A stretch of DNA of 64,000 nucleotides from Pseudisothecium myosuroides. Lineage: Eukaryota > Streptophyta > Bryopsida > Hypnales > Lembophyllaceae. The position numbers were made by a program, and so were the translations under genes. The notes under the pieces were generated by a model. That model saw only the letters and a list, made by a program, of their open reading frames with translations. It was not told where the DNA came from and did no database searches. Shown here in pieces: positions 1 through 11,639 of this stretch (position 1 is its first letter; each line of letters starts with the position of its first letter). The stretch is from assembly GCA_951799445.1 (NCBI GenBank), contig OX637292.1, forward strand, positions 16,929,296 through 16,993,295, written 5' to 3'.

Positions 1-299
1 TTTTTCAGACATGGAGAAGTTGATGAGGAATCTAACCCAAGTCATTTCGTATTTTTCCAAGCATTTTTGAATTACTTATGAATTTTCAAACAAATTGGGT
101 CATATGTCCCTATTTGTGACCCTAGGTCTTTCATAAATGGTTCACTTGCAATTCTAAATAAAAATGAGGAAAGCAAAGAGAGTGATTGGCTCTTGCAATT
201 AATAAGTCTTTTTTCCTTGGTTCATTCAATGACTATAGTAGTCCATTTCAGAACCAACTCATGTCCATTTCACAGCCATTTATAGGGACCATTCTTAAT

Positions 300-446
300 G
301 CCCGAATTGTTCTTGAACCTTCTACCTTACTACAAGATCCTATGTGTTTCAAAATTTTTTTTTTTTTAAATTTTGGTACTTGTATTAGAAATGGCAGTTT
401 TAGAACTGTTTTGGTGAAAACATAGTCAAAAACCTTTAGGGGTTAA
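300..446. mobile_element. Right end of a TTAA-flanked (piggyBac-like) element
   Basis: The segment ends in CCTTTAGGGGTTAA at 433-446, the same terminus as the complete elements at 5851-6775 and 35194-36116. It also carries the family's subterminal words: a 'gatccta' block near 340 and 'agaaatggcagtttt' near 390, in the same order and spacing. The other end was not found; it may lie before the window or have decayed. No transposase reading frame is present. The short reading frame over 186-425 is explained as part of this repeat. Confidence 0.6.
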
Positions 447-1163
447 TTGCATCAGCCAGCATGCTACCGTACGTTTAGGTCTGATTCGGCAACTTGATGT
501 CGAAATAATTTAATTTTCACATTTCAACAATTCAGCAACCTGTTTTGATTTTCTTGGTTTTCTCTTATTTTCAAAAATAGTTGAAATTTTCTCAAATTTT
601 CCCTTGAAATTTTCTAAAATCTTCTCTTGAAATTTTTTCAGATTTTCAGAAATAGTGTTAGAATTTTTTTAAATTTCAGACACGATCCAAAATTTGTCTA
701 GTTATTTACTAAACTGACCTACATGTACGGTATTCAATGTCAACCAACTCTGCTCAAAATATTCTCACATAAGCTTACTTGCTGGGTCATACAAAGCACA
801 TAAATGACGGATCATCGCCATTGAGACTCAAAATCATGCACATGAAACATAGAAAACTTGCAGGTAGATACCGGTAATCGTACCCAAATACTTTGATTCA
901 GGGGAGCGAGATTAAAAAATACTCATTCCAAATCACGAATGTACAATGTCGTAATCAGGAAGAGAAAATACAGCAGTAGTTAGCAAAATAGAGTCACAAA
1001 ACAGCACTGCTATGAGGCATATTAGCAGACAAAACATATTACCATTCCTAGAGAAGCCAAGCCGTTATGCTACATATATAGTCTTTGATGCACACTGTAG
1101 CCACACTATATTCAATCATCCTGCTCTCATTCAGAAGAGAGTAATGTAACCATGGGTGCATGA
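447..1163. other. Non-coding, 3' flank of the RING gene
   Basis: AT-rich sequence between the element end and the stop codon of the RING gene. The part nearest 1163 presumably holds the 3' UTR and poly(A) region of that minus-strand gene. No further gene or structured element was seen. Confidence 0.4.
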
Positions 1164-4100
1164 TCAAACTTGTAACCAAACCGAGGAAGACCGTGACACC
1201 GTCACTGCCAATTCGGTATTGTAGGCCTTCCTACACCCTGGGCAACGCCCATCGTCTGATGAGATTCTGTGGTAGCAGAACAGACATAGTTGAAACCCAC
1301 AAGAGCACGGCAGATATGACGAGTCTGTCATGTCAAGCTCCTCCGTGCATATAGGGCAGTAAGATGGTGATGCAGGTTGTTGATTCTCCCACATGTTTCC
1401 ATGCATGTTACCCCAACCTTGATGGTTGTTATTGCTCGAGTGGTTTGAGTACGCATGCTGTACCCTAAGCCTCGGCAATGTTGGAGGTCGAGAAACGTCA
1501 TCAGGCCGCCAAGCCCTTTCACCATTTCCTCTCCTACCTCCATAACCGGAATTCCTGTATCTATATTCAGGTTTCAATTGAGCAATCTGAATATCAGGAT
1601 GGTGATGATAATGCTGATGGTGATGATGGTTGTGATAATGAGCGCCATTCTGCTTTTTGTCGTGCAACTCTCTTGCATCACTATGGAGAGCACGATCGGA
1701 ACTAAGACCTTTGTGTGAAGCCTCAGATCGACGCGGGGAGCTCTGTACATGCAATGCATCAAAAGCAGATTCCCAGTCATCCTCCGCATCGTGAGGCACG
1801 TCATTGTCTTCGGAACCACTTCCTGTATAGCTGCTACTCGCACAAGAGCTATTTGACCTCGGCTTGTTAATATCGCTACTTGAACGCCCATTATTAGCCA
1901 AATTCTGCCGATGCTCACTTTCTCCATGCAGCTCTTCTTCATCCCTAAAATACCTGGGTGCCCTGGAAGATACAACCTGCCTCCTAGCTGGAGCCTCCTT
2001 TCTAGAGTTCTTCACTTCATTGCCCATCGCACTGCTTGAAAAGCGATAATATGTAGCTGGTGAACCTGCAGGTGTTCGCTCACTCATAGACCCACTTGAA
2101 CCCGAGATTTGACTTCGAGAATTTCCAGATGGACCTGCTCTTTCCTGGGTCATGCACTCCCGGCCCTCAGCCTTGTAATGATGTTCACAATTCCAATGCT
2201 GTTGCTCATCACTTTGTTGCTGCTCTTCGGCCTTCCCTTGCTTTCCTGAATAAGGAATAAGGAATCCTGAGTCAAAATACAGTGCAGCAGAAGAATTGAA
2301 AAAAAAATGCAGAGAGACTTGGATTACACTGTGAACATGGGATTCTTAGGGACGATACTGCATTATTCTGGTGAAGGTGGAACACAAAAAAAGTTTTAAG
2401 ATATTGTTCCTTCCGACACATCGACATGCATAAAGGATTGCCCAGAAGATCATATTTTCTGTCTCCTATTTTCTTCAGCTTTTTTCGATAGAGCAGCGAA
2501 TGCGGTTTATCTCCTATAAATATCATGTTACAGGTTCTACCAGTGCCACATACATAAGGAAACGTAAACCTATCTCATGCAGAAACTCCCTTACTAAAGT
2601 GATAGGCAGCCGCTGCCTGAGCAAACTAAGCGCCAGGTAAGCTAGGAAATAATGAAAGACATACTTTGCACACAAATGACTCTTAAATCAGGAGAAAATA
2701 CGAGAGAGCACCCGAAACAACGCACGAGATCAAGCTGGATCCTAACCTGCTAATACTCTCTTCTTGGTTCTTAACTGTTGTCTTCCAAAGCTCTACATGA
2801 AAGAATCACTACCTTGTGAACCTTGTGACAACCACTGCTCTCTGCGAGCGTCCAGCTTACACTGCTTCAGTTTAGCAGACCGGTTCACCTGAACACATAG
2901 ATCATATCCCCCAGTATTGTTTTAATACTAGATGGCGTTTGAAGAGAAGCTTCTCATCACATCAATCTGTCGAGTTTCAAATAACTCCATAAGCTACTTC
3001 CATGTCTGGTCTATCAGAAACTATCGGAGAGGAAGAGTTCCGAGACGATGATACTTTTGAAATTCCAGTTCTTGGAATCCCAAGACAGTTCCTAATATCC
3101 GCATACCCATTTACAATTTCTGGAGAATACAGGGCTAATTAAGAACGTAATGAAAGACATACAAAGAATAACAATAGACAAACCACTTCAACAAATAAAA
3201 AATGCCATCACAATCCATTGAAGAGCAAAGAACATACAAAAATCAAAATACAACTAAGGAACCAAATTAGAGGTCGAAAGAAACACGTAGCAATCCAACG
3301 AAAGAATAATCTTCTAACACCAAATCAATTCTAAATCACTCCCAATGCACGAATAACCGTCCTTGGCACTGAACTTAACCTCACTGCAATTCCTACTTCT
3401 TCCCAAAACTCAAACACGTGAGACAGCGCCCTGCTTGATCATGAATAAACATAAGAGGACTGAGCAAGACACCTACATCGCCTCGCACCCACGCCATTCC
3501 TCCAATTCACGTTTTTACATCCTTGCGCATCTCTTATAGCATAACTTGATTCAAGACAGAATGTCTGCCTTGAGACCAGGGTATGCTTTATCACCTGTTC
3601 TAATTGAGCTTCTTATCATGTAAGTGGTAGCGAAAGAAAATTGAAAATGCATGGACTTATGTATGAAAGTCACAAGGGTTACTTGATATGGAGTTTATGC
3701 TAGGAAAATCAACTCGGATCATGAATAATACCGCACAATCCACACTAAATGCGCAATAAAACGTTTGGGGAATAATCAAATTTTCAGATTCATGCAAAAT
3801 ATTTAAAAGCACCATAACTTCAGCCAAAAATACACATTAAAAACACCAGATGCAAGCAGGTGCATGTTGCCAAGTATCTCGCCATATGTTCAATCCAGAT
3901 GTCTCCAGCGAGGAGATAAACAAAATTGAAGCTGATTGTAATGCAGAACAAATTCGAAATCCAAATTGAAGATTGCATTACCGACATACATGTATGCAAC
4001 CACATACACAAAATGAATTCAACCCCTGCCGACACTGTACAAAGTGCTCCTTCAGAATGAAAGTTTCCGAGCTTCAGAAAGCGAGAGGAAATTCCAGAAT

Positions 4101-4859
4101 TTGGCAGATGAAGAGTGGAAAATCTAGATAGGATAGATCTGCAGAGACTTCGAACCCCTCCCATTCACAATTCCATTGGACATCAAATGAGAAGAACTAG
4201 AAAATCTTCCAAAACCAGCAAATCGAATCAAATACAGGCAGAAATTGCATCACCGACACCCACGAGTGCAGACACAATTGCATGCGCTATGAAATTAGGA
4301 CCCTACCCCCCTGCCGACACTTCACAAAGTGTCACCTGCTCCTTCAGCGTGAAGGTTTCAAGATCACAAATCCAGAGACGCTCCAGAATTTACCGGGTGA
4401 TAAGTGAAAAAGTTAGAAATCACAGATCTACAGACACTTCGGACTCCTCCCCTTCGCATCGGACATCTACTGAGAAGAACCAGCGCGACACACCGAATTT
4501 CCGAAAAACAGAAAACCAAATCAAAGAGGCCATCGCCAAGTAGATCCTCAATTCACCGCACATGCAAGCGCAAAAAAAAAAAATCCGCCTCACGGATCAG
4601 ATTAAACAAAACGCACCCTCTTCCGACGACTGGCGTTTAGAAATTCCGGCCTGAACTGCTGGTGATCCTCGCAGTTGTTGCCGTTGCTGCGCATCGAGTC
4701 GTCATTGCGAACCTCCGACTGCAAAGCCAACACCGCGTTGTTGTTCCCATACTGTTCTGCCGCGCTATTCCCCCCGCTGCTACTGCTGCTGCCGCCTCGC
4801 CCATGCACGATGGAAAGCGAGTTGGAAGCGGCCATGTTAAGCCCGCATTCCACCACCAT
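1164..4859 (-). CDS. RING-type (C4C4, CNOT4-like) zinc-finger protein, 3 exons
   Basis: Exons on the minus strand: 4859-4617, 2888-2813, 2245-1164 (1401 nt, 466 aa). Junction phases are 0 and 1, and both introns have GT-AG ends. The RING domain is at about residues 403-445: CPIC, then CSCG, CLFCYHR and CPGC, the eight-cysteine spacing of CNOT4-type fingers instead of the common C3HC4. Exon 2 encodes a basic conserved segment (NRSAKLKQCKLDARREQW) found in this plant family as I recall it. Residues 308-322 are a histidine-rich run from a CAT-rich repeat. The rest is low-complexity Ser/Gly/Asn. The likely role is an E3 ubiquitin ligase, inferred from the fold; substrate unknown. The start at 4859 is the first ATG (A at -3, G at +4); a second good ATG lies at 4835, so the first 8 residues are uncertain. 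Length and intactness suggest a functional gene. Confidence 0.88.
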
Positions 4860-5320
4860 AGTCTCAAAACTCCGAAACTCCTTCGCTCGGCGTGAACTCA
4901 ACGCTGTTCAAACCCCCGACACCACCGAGCACACAGCCTAGCACGCGATCTCCGTTGGCCTCCAGAGGCAAGGATCAGAAGGAAAGGAAAAGCTTCCTGA
5001 AAGGCCAGTTGAAATGCTGAAATGCGAAGACGATCGGCCGGTTTACAAAAGAATCGGCAAGTTGGTGAGCAGGCGCATGAAAACAGGAGTACCATGGAAA
5101 TGAATGAGAGCGAAGCGCAAGGACAAATGACTTTCGACGAAACCCTAGAGAGCGGGCCCTGCCTGGGGAACGACGACGACGACGAAGTGCATGAACTCAT
5201 TGCCGCGTGCCGAGCCAAATCCCGAACCTCGTTCCGCGCCTGCGGGATTGCCTCGCCCCCGAGCGACCCGGCCCGCCTCCGTTTAAATTGGCCGGGGTGA
5301 ACCGACCCCTCGCTCGTCCT
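4860..5320 (-). promoter_or_regulatory. GC-rich promoter and 5' UTR of the RING gene
   Basis: A sharp GC-rich island directly upstream of the RING gene start, in otherwise AT-rich DNA. It contains the telo-box-like word AAACCCTAGAG near 5142, common near plant transcription starts. The exact start site cannot be set from sequence alone. Reading frames of about 90-106 codons on both strands here look like GC-island shadows. Confidence 0.5.
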
Positions 5321-5384
5321 CCCTAAGGTAAAAATTAATTCAAAATATAATTAAATATGACATCTAATGAAATTTTCAGAAATT

Positions 5385-5650
5385 ACTAGTGTGCCCTGTG
5401 TCGTTGCCACAATCCAAAAAATAAAAGTAAATGTATTTTTTTTAATTTTTTGATTCAATAAATTTTTTGAAATTCAATAACTTTTTCATCGTGAGTCTAA
5501 AGTCCAAACGCAACGAAACCTGGTCCGTGCACCCCTTCTCGCCGAGGGCTTTTCGACGATACCAAGCACGCCACCAAGGGACACACGGTCCAGGAGATCT
5601 CAACGTAACATACAAACAAAATAAATAAACAGCCAAACTTAAGGTATGGA
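5385..5650. repeat. Dispersed repeat (copy 1), about 265 bp
   Basis: It begins CTAGTGTGCCCTGTGTCGTTGCCAC and ends in AACTTAAGGTATGGA. The same order of words, including 'ccgtgcacccc', 'cgagggctttt', 'accaagcac' and 'cggtccaggagatctcaacgt', recurs at 27991-28400, in the spacer of the large inverted repeat. It is GC-richer than its surroundings. No coding capacity was recognised and the element class is unknown. Confidence 0.8.
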
Positions 5651-5850
5651 TAACATGGCATACTTGAATAGTGTAAAAAATATTAATGAAAATAATCTTA
5701 TTCCTCAAAAAAATACAAAACCAAAGTCGTGAATATTAGTAAAGCTGTGTACCGATAAAGTATTGAGTACTAATAATGCTCTAAGTAATGCTAGAGGTTA
5801 TGGAATATTCCAAACCCTGTAAAATGAACTTCCAAAAATTCTAAATCGAG

Positions 5851-6775
5851 TTAACCCCTAAAGTACCAAAGTCCCCTCGGGGGACACTTCAGATTTCGGA
5901 TAGGCCCGTGTGGCCTCAAATTTTGATCTGATTTTTTGAAACTTTTTTTGAAGATAGGGAATCACATCATCTTTCTAAAAATATAATTTTTTTTTCAATC
6001 GGTGCCCGGGAGCAAAAGTTATGCCATCCTAAAGCAAAAAAAGCAGTTCGGCGAGCAGAAGAAAAAAAACACAAAAAAAAGTTTTTTATTTTTTTTATTT
6101 TTTTCCCTCAAAGATCATGTTTTTGTCTACATTTGAAGCTTTGATTCATTCTATTTGGACTAATAATGAGAAAGTTATGGACAATCTTGTTTTTTAGGCA
6201 ATTTAAGCATCTTCAAAAAAACTAACTTATAGAATTCATTTTTGAATGCAATTTTCAATTTTTTTCAATTTTTTTTTTTTGACGAGGTCAAGTTTGTTTG
6301 CAAGAACAATACCACCATTGGGATTATGTTGTTCTAATTCCACCTAAGAGCTATTAACAATTTAGTGTTTCGTTCAATTTTGGAACTACTTCTATTTAAC
6401 AATTTTTTTATATGTGAAAATCAAGATTTGACATTCTGAACTTTTTCCCCGACTCTCAACTCAAATGTTCAAGATAAAAAATTACAACTTTTTGTTATGT
6501 AGTGCTAAAAAATCCACAAATGGCCGTCAAAGTCATCTGAAATTGCAGGAAACAATTCAAAAAAACTTTTTTTTCCAACTTTGAATGCTAATATCTTCCA
6601 ATCAAAATGGTCAATGTCTTGAAATTTTTACCACATAATCTGAGACAAGTGAAGTACAAGATCCTACGGTTAGATTCTTAAAAAAAAAAATTTAGGTTTA
6701 GAGAGTGATTGCAACAGAAATGGCAGTTTTCAGTGGTTCCGGAGCCAAAAAATGCCTTGGTATTTTAGGGGTTAA
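5851..6775. mobile_element. Complete TTAA-flanked piggyBac-like non-autonomous element, 925 bp
   Basis: The left end reads TTAACCCCTAAAGTACCAAAG. The right end is its approximate reverse complement, CCTTGGTATTTTAGGGGTTAA. A TTAA target duplication with ends starting CCC and finishing GGG is the hallmark of the piggyBac superfamily. The interior is AT-rich with no transposase frame, so any movement would need a transposase from elsewhere. It matches 35194-36116 (923 bp) along its whole length. Confidence 0.85.
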
Positions 6776-7559
6776 TGAAAAAAAATCTATCAAAAAAGAA
6801 ATGATTTTGTGTGGAGCCTAATGAATCTAACCCCAACGTATGGTATTTTGTGCTTGATTAGTTTATCTTTTGAAGCTCTTTTAGCTAATTTAGGGTCATT
6901 TATTACAAACATGAATTCAAAATTTGCAAATTTTATCATGTATGTATGAGCTCTCAATTCATCACTTGGGGCTCATAGTCTTGTTTTGTTTTGTTTTCAC
7001 ATGTTTAAGTGTAGTTTTATATACAAAAAGCCCAAAAAAGAGTGTAAAATCAAAATAGGTATGTCACATATCAATATAGCATTTGATCCCTTATAGGTTG
7101 TTTTTTCTCAATTAAACCCCATTCTCACTTGTACACAGGCTAAAATGTGGAAATGTAAGTAAATGGTAGAATGAGGGCTAACATGGTCTAAATAGCCCAA
7201 ACCTACAATGCATGTGACATATTATGGCTAAAATTGGTCCGAGGGAATACCATGGAAGTTTTAAGTCCATTCCCAAAGATAGATTTTACTTTTTCCATAG
7301 TATCGAAGAAATAGCGAAAATCGTGATTGTTGGCCTACAAGAGTTACAAACTTAAGACAAATCAATAAGAGGAATCTACAAGTGGAGTACAGTATTTTAG
7401 AGTGGAAGACACATTTGGGACCCAATGGCAAAATTGATTTGCCAAGATTCCCATGTATATGGAAGATTCTTTAGTTGTCAAAATTAAAAGGAGAAGGTGG
7501 AACTTGATTCTTCTGTGACCTTGGTGCAAAGTAAGAATATGAGCTTGCACATCCTTTGT
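6776..7559. other. AT-rich intergenic sequence
   Basis: No gene, inverted repeat or family member recognised. Confidence 0.4.
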
Positions 7560-8260
7560 GAAATTTCATGAGAGGTTCCATAAAAAATTTCGAAATCTTC
7601 TGACTTGCAGAGATGCCCTTCCGGACGGTCAACCGCCAAAACCTACGATGAGAAATTTCTAAAAATTATCCATATTGCAGTAAAATTTCACTAAAAATTA
7701 GACTAGCTTCTTTTGTGCTAATAAGATGTCCTACCAAGTTTCAAGACATTCCGATAGCTAAAAGTGCCCGAACCGGCGAGATTCCTCAATAATTAGCAAA
7801 TTTGAAGTTTATGATGGAGTTGACTTGCATACCGGGAGCATACAAATTAGAATGAGGTCAAAGTTAGGTCTTTTCTTACTCCCCTATATCTACTATAGAG
7901 CCTAGGTTAGTTACTTTTTTTCGAAAAAGTCAAACTCCAAGATTTGGATTTTTACCTGGTTTTGGTGTTCAGTTAGCGATAGGTTTTGTTGAGTTTTTTG
8001 AAATCTAGATAAAGAGAGGAGGGTCTTTGAAATTAAAAATGGCCTTCTGAAGCCAACGGTGCAGTTGGTTTTCAATTTGGAGTTAATCTCCAAAAGTTAG
8101 GAGTTTGAACCAGGGTAAAAAGTCAAAATGGACAATTTAGGATGAAAATCCTAAATGATAAGATTACCCCTAGAAAAAGAGAGGGGGGTGAGTGCCATTA
8201 AAAATGTATATAAGGGGGCTCATTACCCTCTCACAAACACCCCTTTTGGCCATTATTTTG
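7560..8260 (+). promoter_or_regulatory. Repeated promoter-like block, copy 1, with TATA box
   Basis: Part of an uncharacterised repeated unit. Words at 7677-8110 ('tcactaaaaattaga', 'tcttttcttactcccct', 'gcctaggtta', 'gtgcagttggttttcaatttgga') recur in order at 11640-12080, and in part at 48160-48440. A strong TATA box (TGTATATAAGGGGG, about 8205-8217) is followed by a C-rich stretch with CTCTCACAAACACCCC, typical of a plant core promoter and start. The block may be an LTR of an unrecognised retroelement, but no LTR ends or primer-binding site were found. Confidence 0.5.
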
Positions 8261-9839
8261 GCATTCTATACAATTTGGATCCATTTAATTGGACATTTGG
8301 CCATTGCGTGCCAAGGTTGCTAAATTTGTGTTTTTGGAGCATTTTAAGTTCCGTTGTTGATACTTTTCAAGCTTGCTTTGAAGAACATTGGAGTTCCTTC
8401 AAAGTTTGCCTTATTTACATGCTTGAGGTCATATGATGTATATTTGTTGAAGTTTTAGAACGTTGTACTAATTCTAAAGCTTACCCCACTCTGTACCTTG
8501 GCGATGCCGCTTTGGAGGGACTTAGCGCTTGAATTGTAAGTTGAGGTGTTCTTTATATTACCAAGTTGTCAATTCTTGTAGAAATTAGCACGTGGTGCAA
8601 GTACGGCAAAGCTATAGTTTTTTATACTTAGAATTTGGGGTGTTGAAAAAAATCACGGTGAAATTATAGTTTCTTATATTTAGAATTTGGAATGTTGAAA
8701 AAATCATGGCAAAGCTGAAATCTTAGTGATTATAGAAGTATCAAATATTTACCCAAAAATCCGGATATGGCAAAGCTTTGACTTCCTTGCAATTATCTCT
8801 CAAAGTTTAGTTTCCAAAATATTTGGAATTTCCTCAAAGTTTAGTTTCCAAAATTAGTGCCCCAAGTGTCAATTTAGCCTTCTAAAAATTGGTATTCCAT
8901 TTCCAAATAGTAGCCAAGAAGTAGTACCAAAATTTCAGTAGAAAATCATCCCAAGGATATTGATTTTCTCTCTTTTACCGGGTTGGACCAATCAGAAGAC
9001 GCCACGTTTGTGTGGCCACATCAACCGAAGAGGGATCGCAACCAATTAGGAGGCGACATGTGGCCAGACGGAGCAAAAAGGGGGGGTCCCAATCAACCGA
9101 GACTAGCCACATGTCTTGGCAATCGGGACAAGGGCTGCCTGAGCTGCCGTGAGTAGTATTGGCCTGAACTGTTGTGAATTGGTATCAGCTTGAGCTGCCT
9201 TGAGTGGTATTGGGTTGAGCTGCTTGGAGTTGGTATCGCTTAGCTACCTTTTGCCATAAAACTGAAACATCAAAACACAAAAGGGAAATCCTCTCTCCTC
9301 TCTTCTTCACTCAAGTAGGCATAGAAACCAAATCTTTTGAAACTAGAAATTAAAGTAGGATAGGAAGTAGAGAAAAAAGGAAGGAAAACCTTTCAATATT
9401 AAAAAAAATAGAATTATAGAAAAGTAGGAAAGAAACAAGAATTGATAGAACCATAAAGTAGAAGAAAGGAGCCTAAAAGGAGTTCAAAAACTCAATTAGA
9501 TAGAGATTCATACTCAAAGAACAAGTGGAGAGATGAAGAGTCCATATGGTAATTGAAGCACAAATTAGAAAATTAAAGAGATTAGGAGAAATCCTTGAAA
9601 TTCATTTACAATCATTAAAACTTAGATAGAATAATAATTGACTTGTAAGATATCAAAAGTCAATTATTATTTAGAACTTATGCCAATTATTTTGTAGTTC
9701 AAAATCAACCCTTGATACTGAAAAAGGAAAAGAAAAGAAGATAAAGGAAAGAGATGAAAACTTGAAAGAATTAAAATTAGAATTTGTATTTCTTGCCTCA
9801 ATTTAGTCGTAGGCAAAAATTAACAAATAATCTTGAAGG
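8261..9839 (+). other. Leader-like region between TATA block and short exon, copy 1
   Basis: No long reading frame. It contains a GC-richer patch at 8980-9240 with imperfect direct repeats: 'agctgccttgagtggtattggg' and related forms occur three to four times between 9130 and 9240. By position it would be the transcribed leader of the unit whose TATA box is at 8205. Confidence 0.35.
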
Positions 9840-9902
9840 ATGGCAAACAATGGGGAATTCAAAGGAGTATACAACTACCTCAACAATGATGTCAATTCCG
9901 AG
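9840..9902 (+). other. Short ATG exon with splice donor, copy A of repeated unit
   Basis: ATG at 9840 opens 21 codons (MANNGEFKGVYNYLNNDVNSE), followed directly by a strong donor, GAG|GTAAGT. The same design, an ATG exon of 60-81 nt, acid-rich, ending in phase 0 at a consensus donor, occurs at 14892-14972 and on the minus strand at 63674-63733. The peptides differ in sequence. I do not recognise the protein. It could be the first exon of an element-borne gene. Confidence 0.45.
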
Positions 9903-10094
9903 GTAAGTTACTAATCACAACCCTTCTTTTTCAATTATCAAAATTGAATGTTTAAAAGTAAGGCCGAACTACAAGGCCAATTCAGAGTGTTTAGAATAGG
10001 TTTCTTCAAAGAATCAGATAGATAAAGTTGTAGAGCTTAGTTAGAAGTTTCCAAAACTGTATTACACTTAGAAATAGAAGTTGAATTGAAAAAG

Positions 10095-10810
10095 ATATTA
10101 GCAGATGAAGTTTAGGAGTCATATTGAATGAAAATTAGTCCATTTCATCCAAGAGGAAAAAGAATGAAAAATTAAATAGAAGCATAAATCTAGACATCAA
10201 AAGTGAAACCAAAACTAGATTTCAAATTGTAGGTTAGTAGAAAACCACAAATGAAGTTTAGAGATACCGATTAGCGGTCAAACTTCATCCACTTGTAACT
10301 CTCACTAGAGAAGTCCAAACTCAGAGGTTTTTAGCAGTTAGAGAGGTAATTTTAGAACCTACAAGAAATCAAACTCAAAAGTCTAAAAATAGTAAACTGA
10401 TAGAAGAAGCCCTGTGCCTTAGGAATGAAGTAGGAAATAAAAATAGAATCTCTTAAAAAATATCTAAGTAGGAACTTAGAGTTAGCACTAGAAAGAAAGA
10501 GCATATAGGAGCCCAAAACCATTTCAAACTCTAGAAAACACTTCAAAATCCAATAGTTATAAAGGAATGAAGTTCGATACAAAGAATGGATGAAGTTATA
10601 CAAAAATAATCCATTGAAGCTTAGACTTAGAACCCAAGAAGAAGATAGTAGTATAGAGCTAGGGTCCAAAATTTGTGGTCAATTGAAAAAGTTAAAGTAC
10701 CAAAAAGAGTGGATGAAGTTTAGATAGCCTCTTAGAGGATCCGACTTCATCCGTTCATAACTTCTTATAGGAATCTCCAAATCTTACAAGACTTAGGTTT
10801 TTGGAAATGG
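10095..10810 (+). repeat. Repeated GATGAAGTTT / AACTTCATC hairpin motifs
   Basis: Inverted pairs of GATGAAGTTT and AACTTCATCC, 15-30 nt apart, occur at about 10250-10292 and 10710-10752, with a weaker pair at 10106-10160. Each of the first two is followed by a related tail: 'TAACT', then 'TAG', then 'AATCTCCAAA'. A third relative lies at 15473-15545 in the second unit. They lie downstream of the short exon, where an intron would be expected. The function is unknown. Confidence 0.5.
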
Positions 10811-11639
10811 CATGAGCTGAACGACAACTCAAGTAAGTTAAATTTAGATTTTAGATGTTTTTATTAGAAAATCACAACGGCTCAATGTGAGCCTTGAAGT
10901 TAGCACTTGAAACTCTGGGTTTATTTTTCGTGATTATTGTTAGTTTTTAGTGTCAATTCATGCAAAATAGCATGAATTAGTAGTTGAGAGGAGTTTGGTA
11001 GAATTTCCTACTAGATTAGTGAGGAGTCTTCCTAAAATCATAGGAAAACACAAAATACTTTGTTTTTCTATGTTTAGGTCTTAGTTTAATGCCTTAGAAT
11101 CTAGATTAACGTTTTAGAAAGAAGTGAGGATGTGAGAGTTAGCTAGTTCTAGTGTCTTATCCATATAAAACTCGTCATGTGGAGTGCAAGTGACAGCCTG
11201 GCTAAATCATAAGAGTCTATGTTCAGGTTTAGAAGTTTCTAAATTTAATTTATGTAGAATTTGGACTAGTTATGTGAAGACCTGCAAATGTTTAAAAATA
11301 CGAACCAGAATGCAAAGTAGAAGAAGGGCGAGGTGATTGAAGCTTACAGAAAGGTGATTTTAGGGTAAAAGCATGTCAAGAGATCAACGACGGAGCTAAT
11401 TATCCACGACAAAGCCCGGTATTAGATTAATTTCTTCCTCTAGCAGAAATTATTAAGGATTTGCTAAATTTAACATTCTTATTGGAGGTTTGATTTTGCC
11501 CTTAGCTTGTGGAAATTTTCTAGAAGATTGCCCAAAAGTTTCGAGATTTTACAAAATTCCGTGATAATTCTATGGGAAGTCAACAACCTTTGAAACTGAT
11601 GATAATTTCATAGAAATTGTCCAGAGTGCAGGAAAATCT

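Noticed and set aside
1478..1718. Plus-strand frames rich in Met, Asp and Val
   Set aside because: Antisense to the His-rich CAT repeat of the RING gene.
4115..4640. Plus-strand frames of 142 and 78 codons rich in Ser/Arg/Lys
   Set aside because: They lie in intron 1 of the RING gene on the opposite strand; no domain, and internal word duplication explains the open frame.
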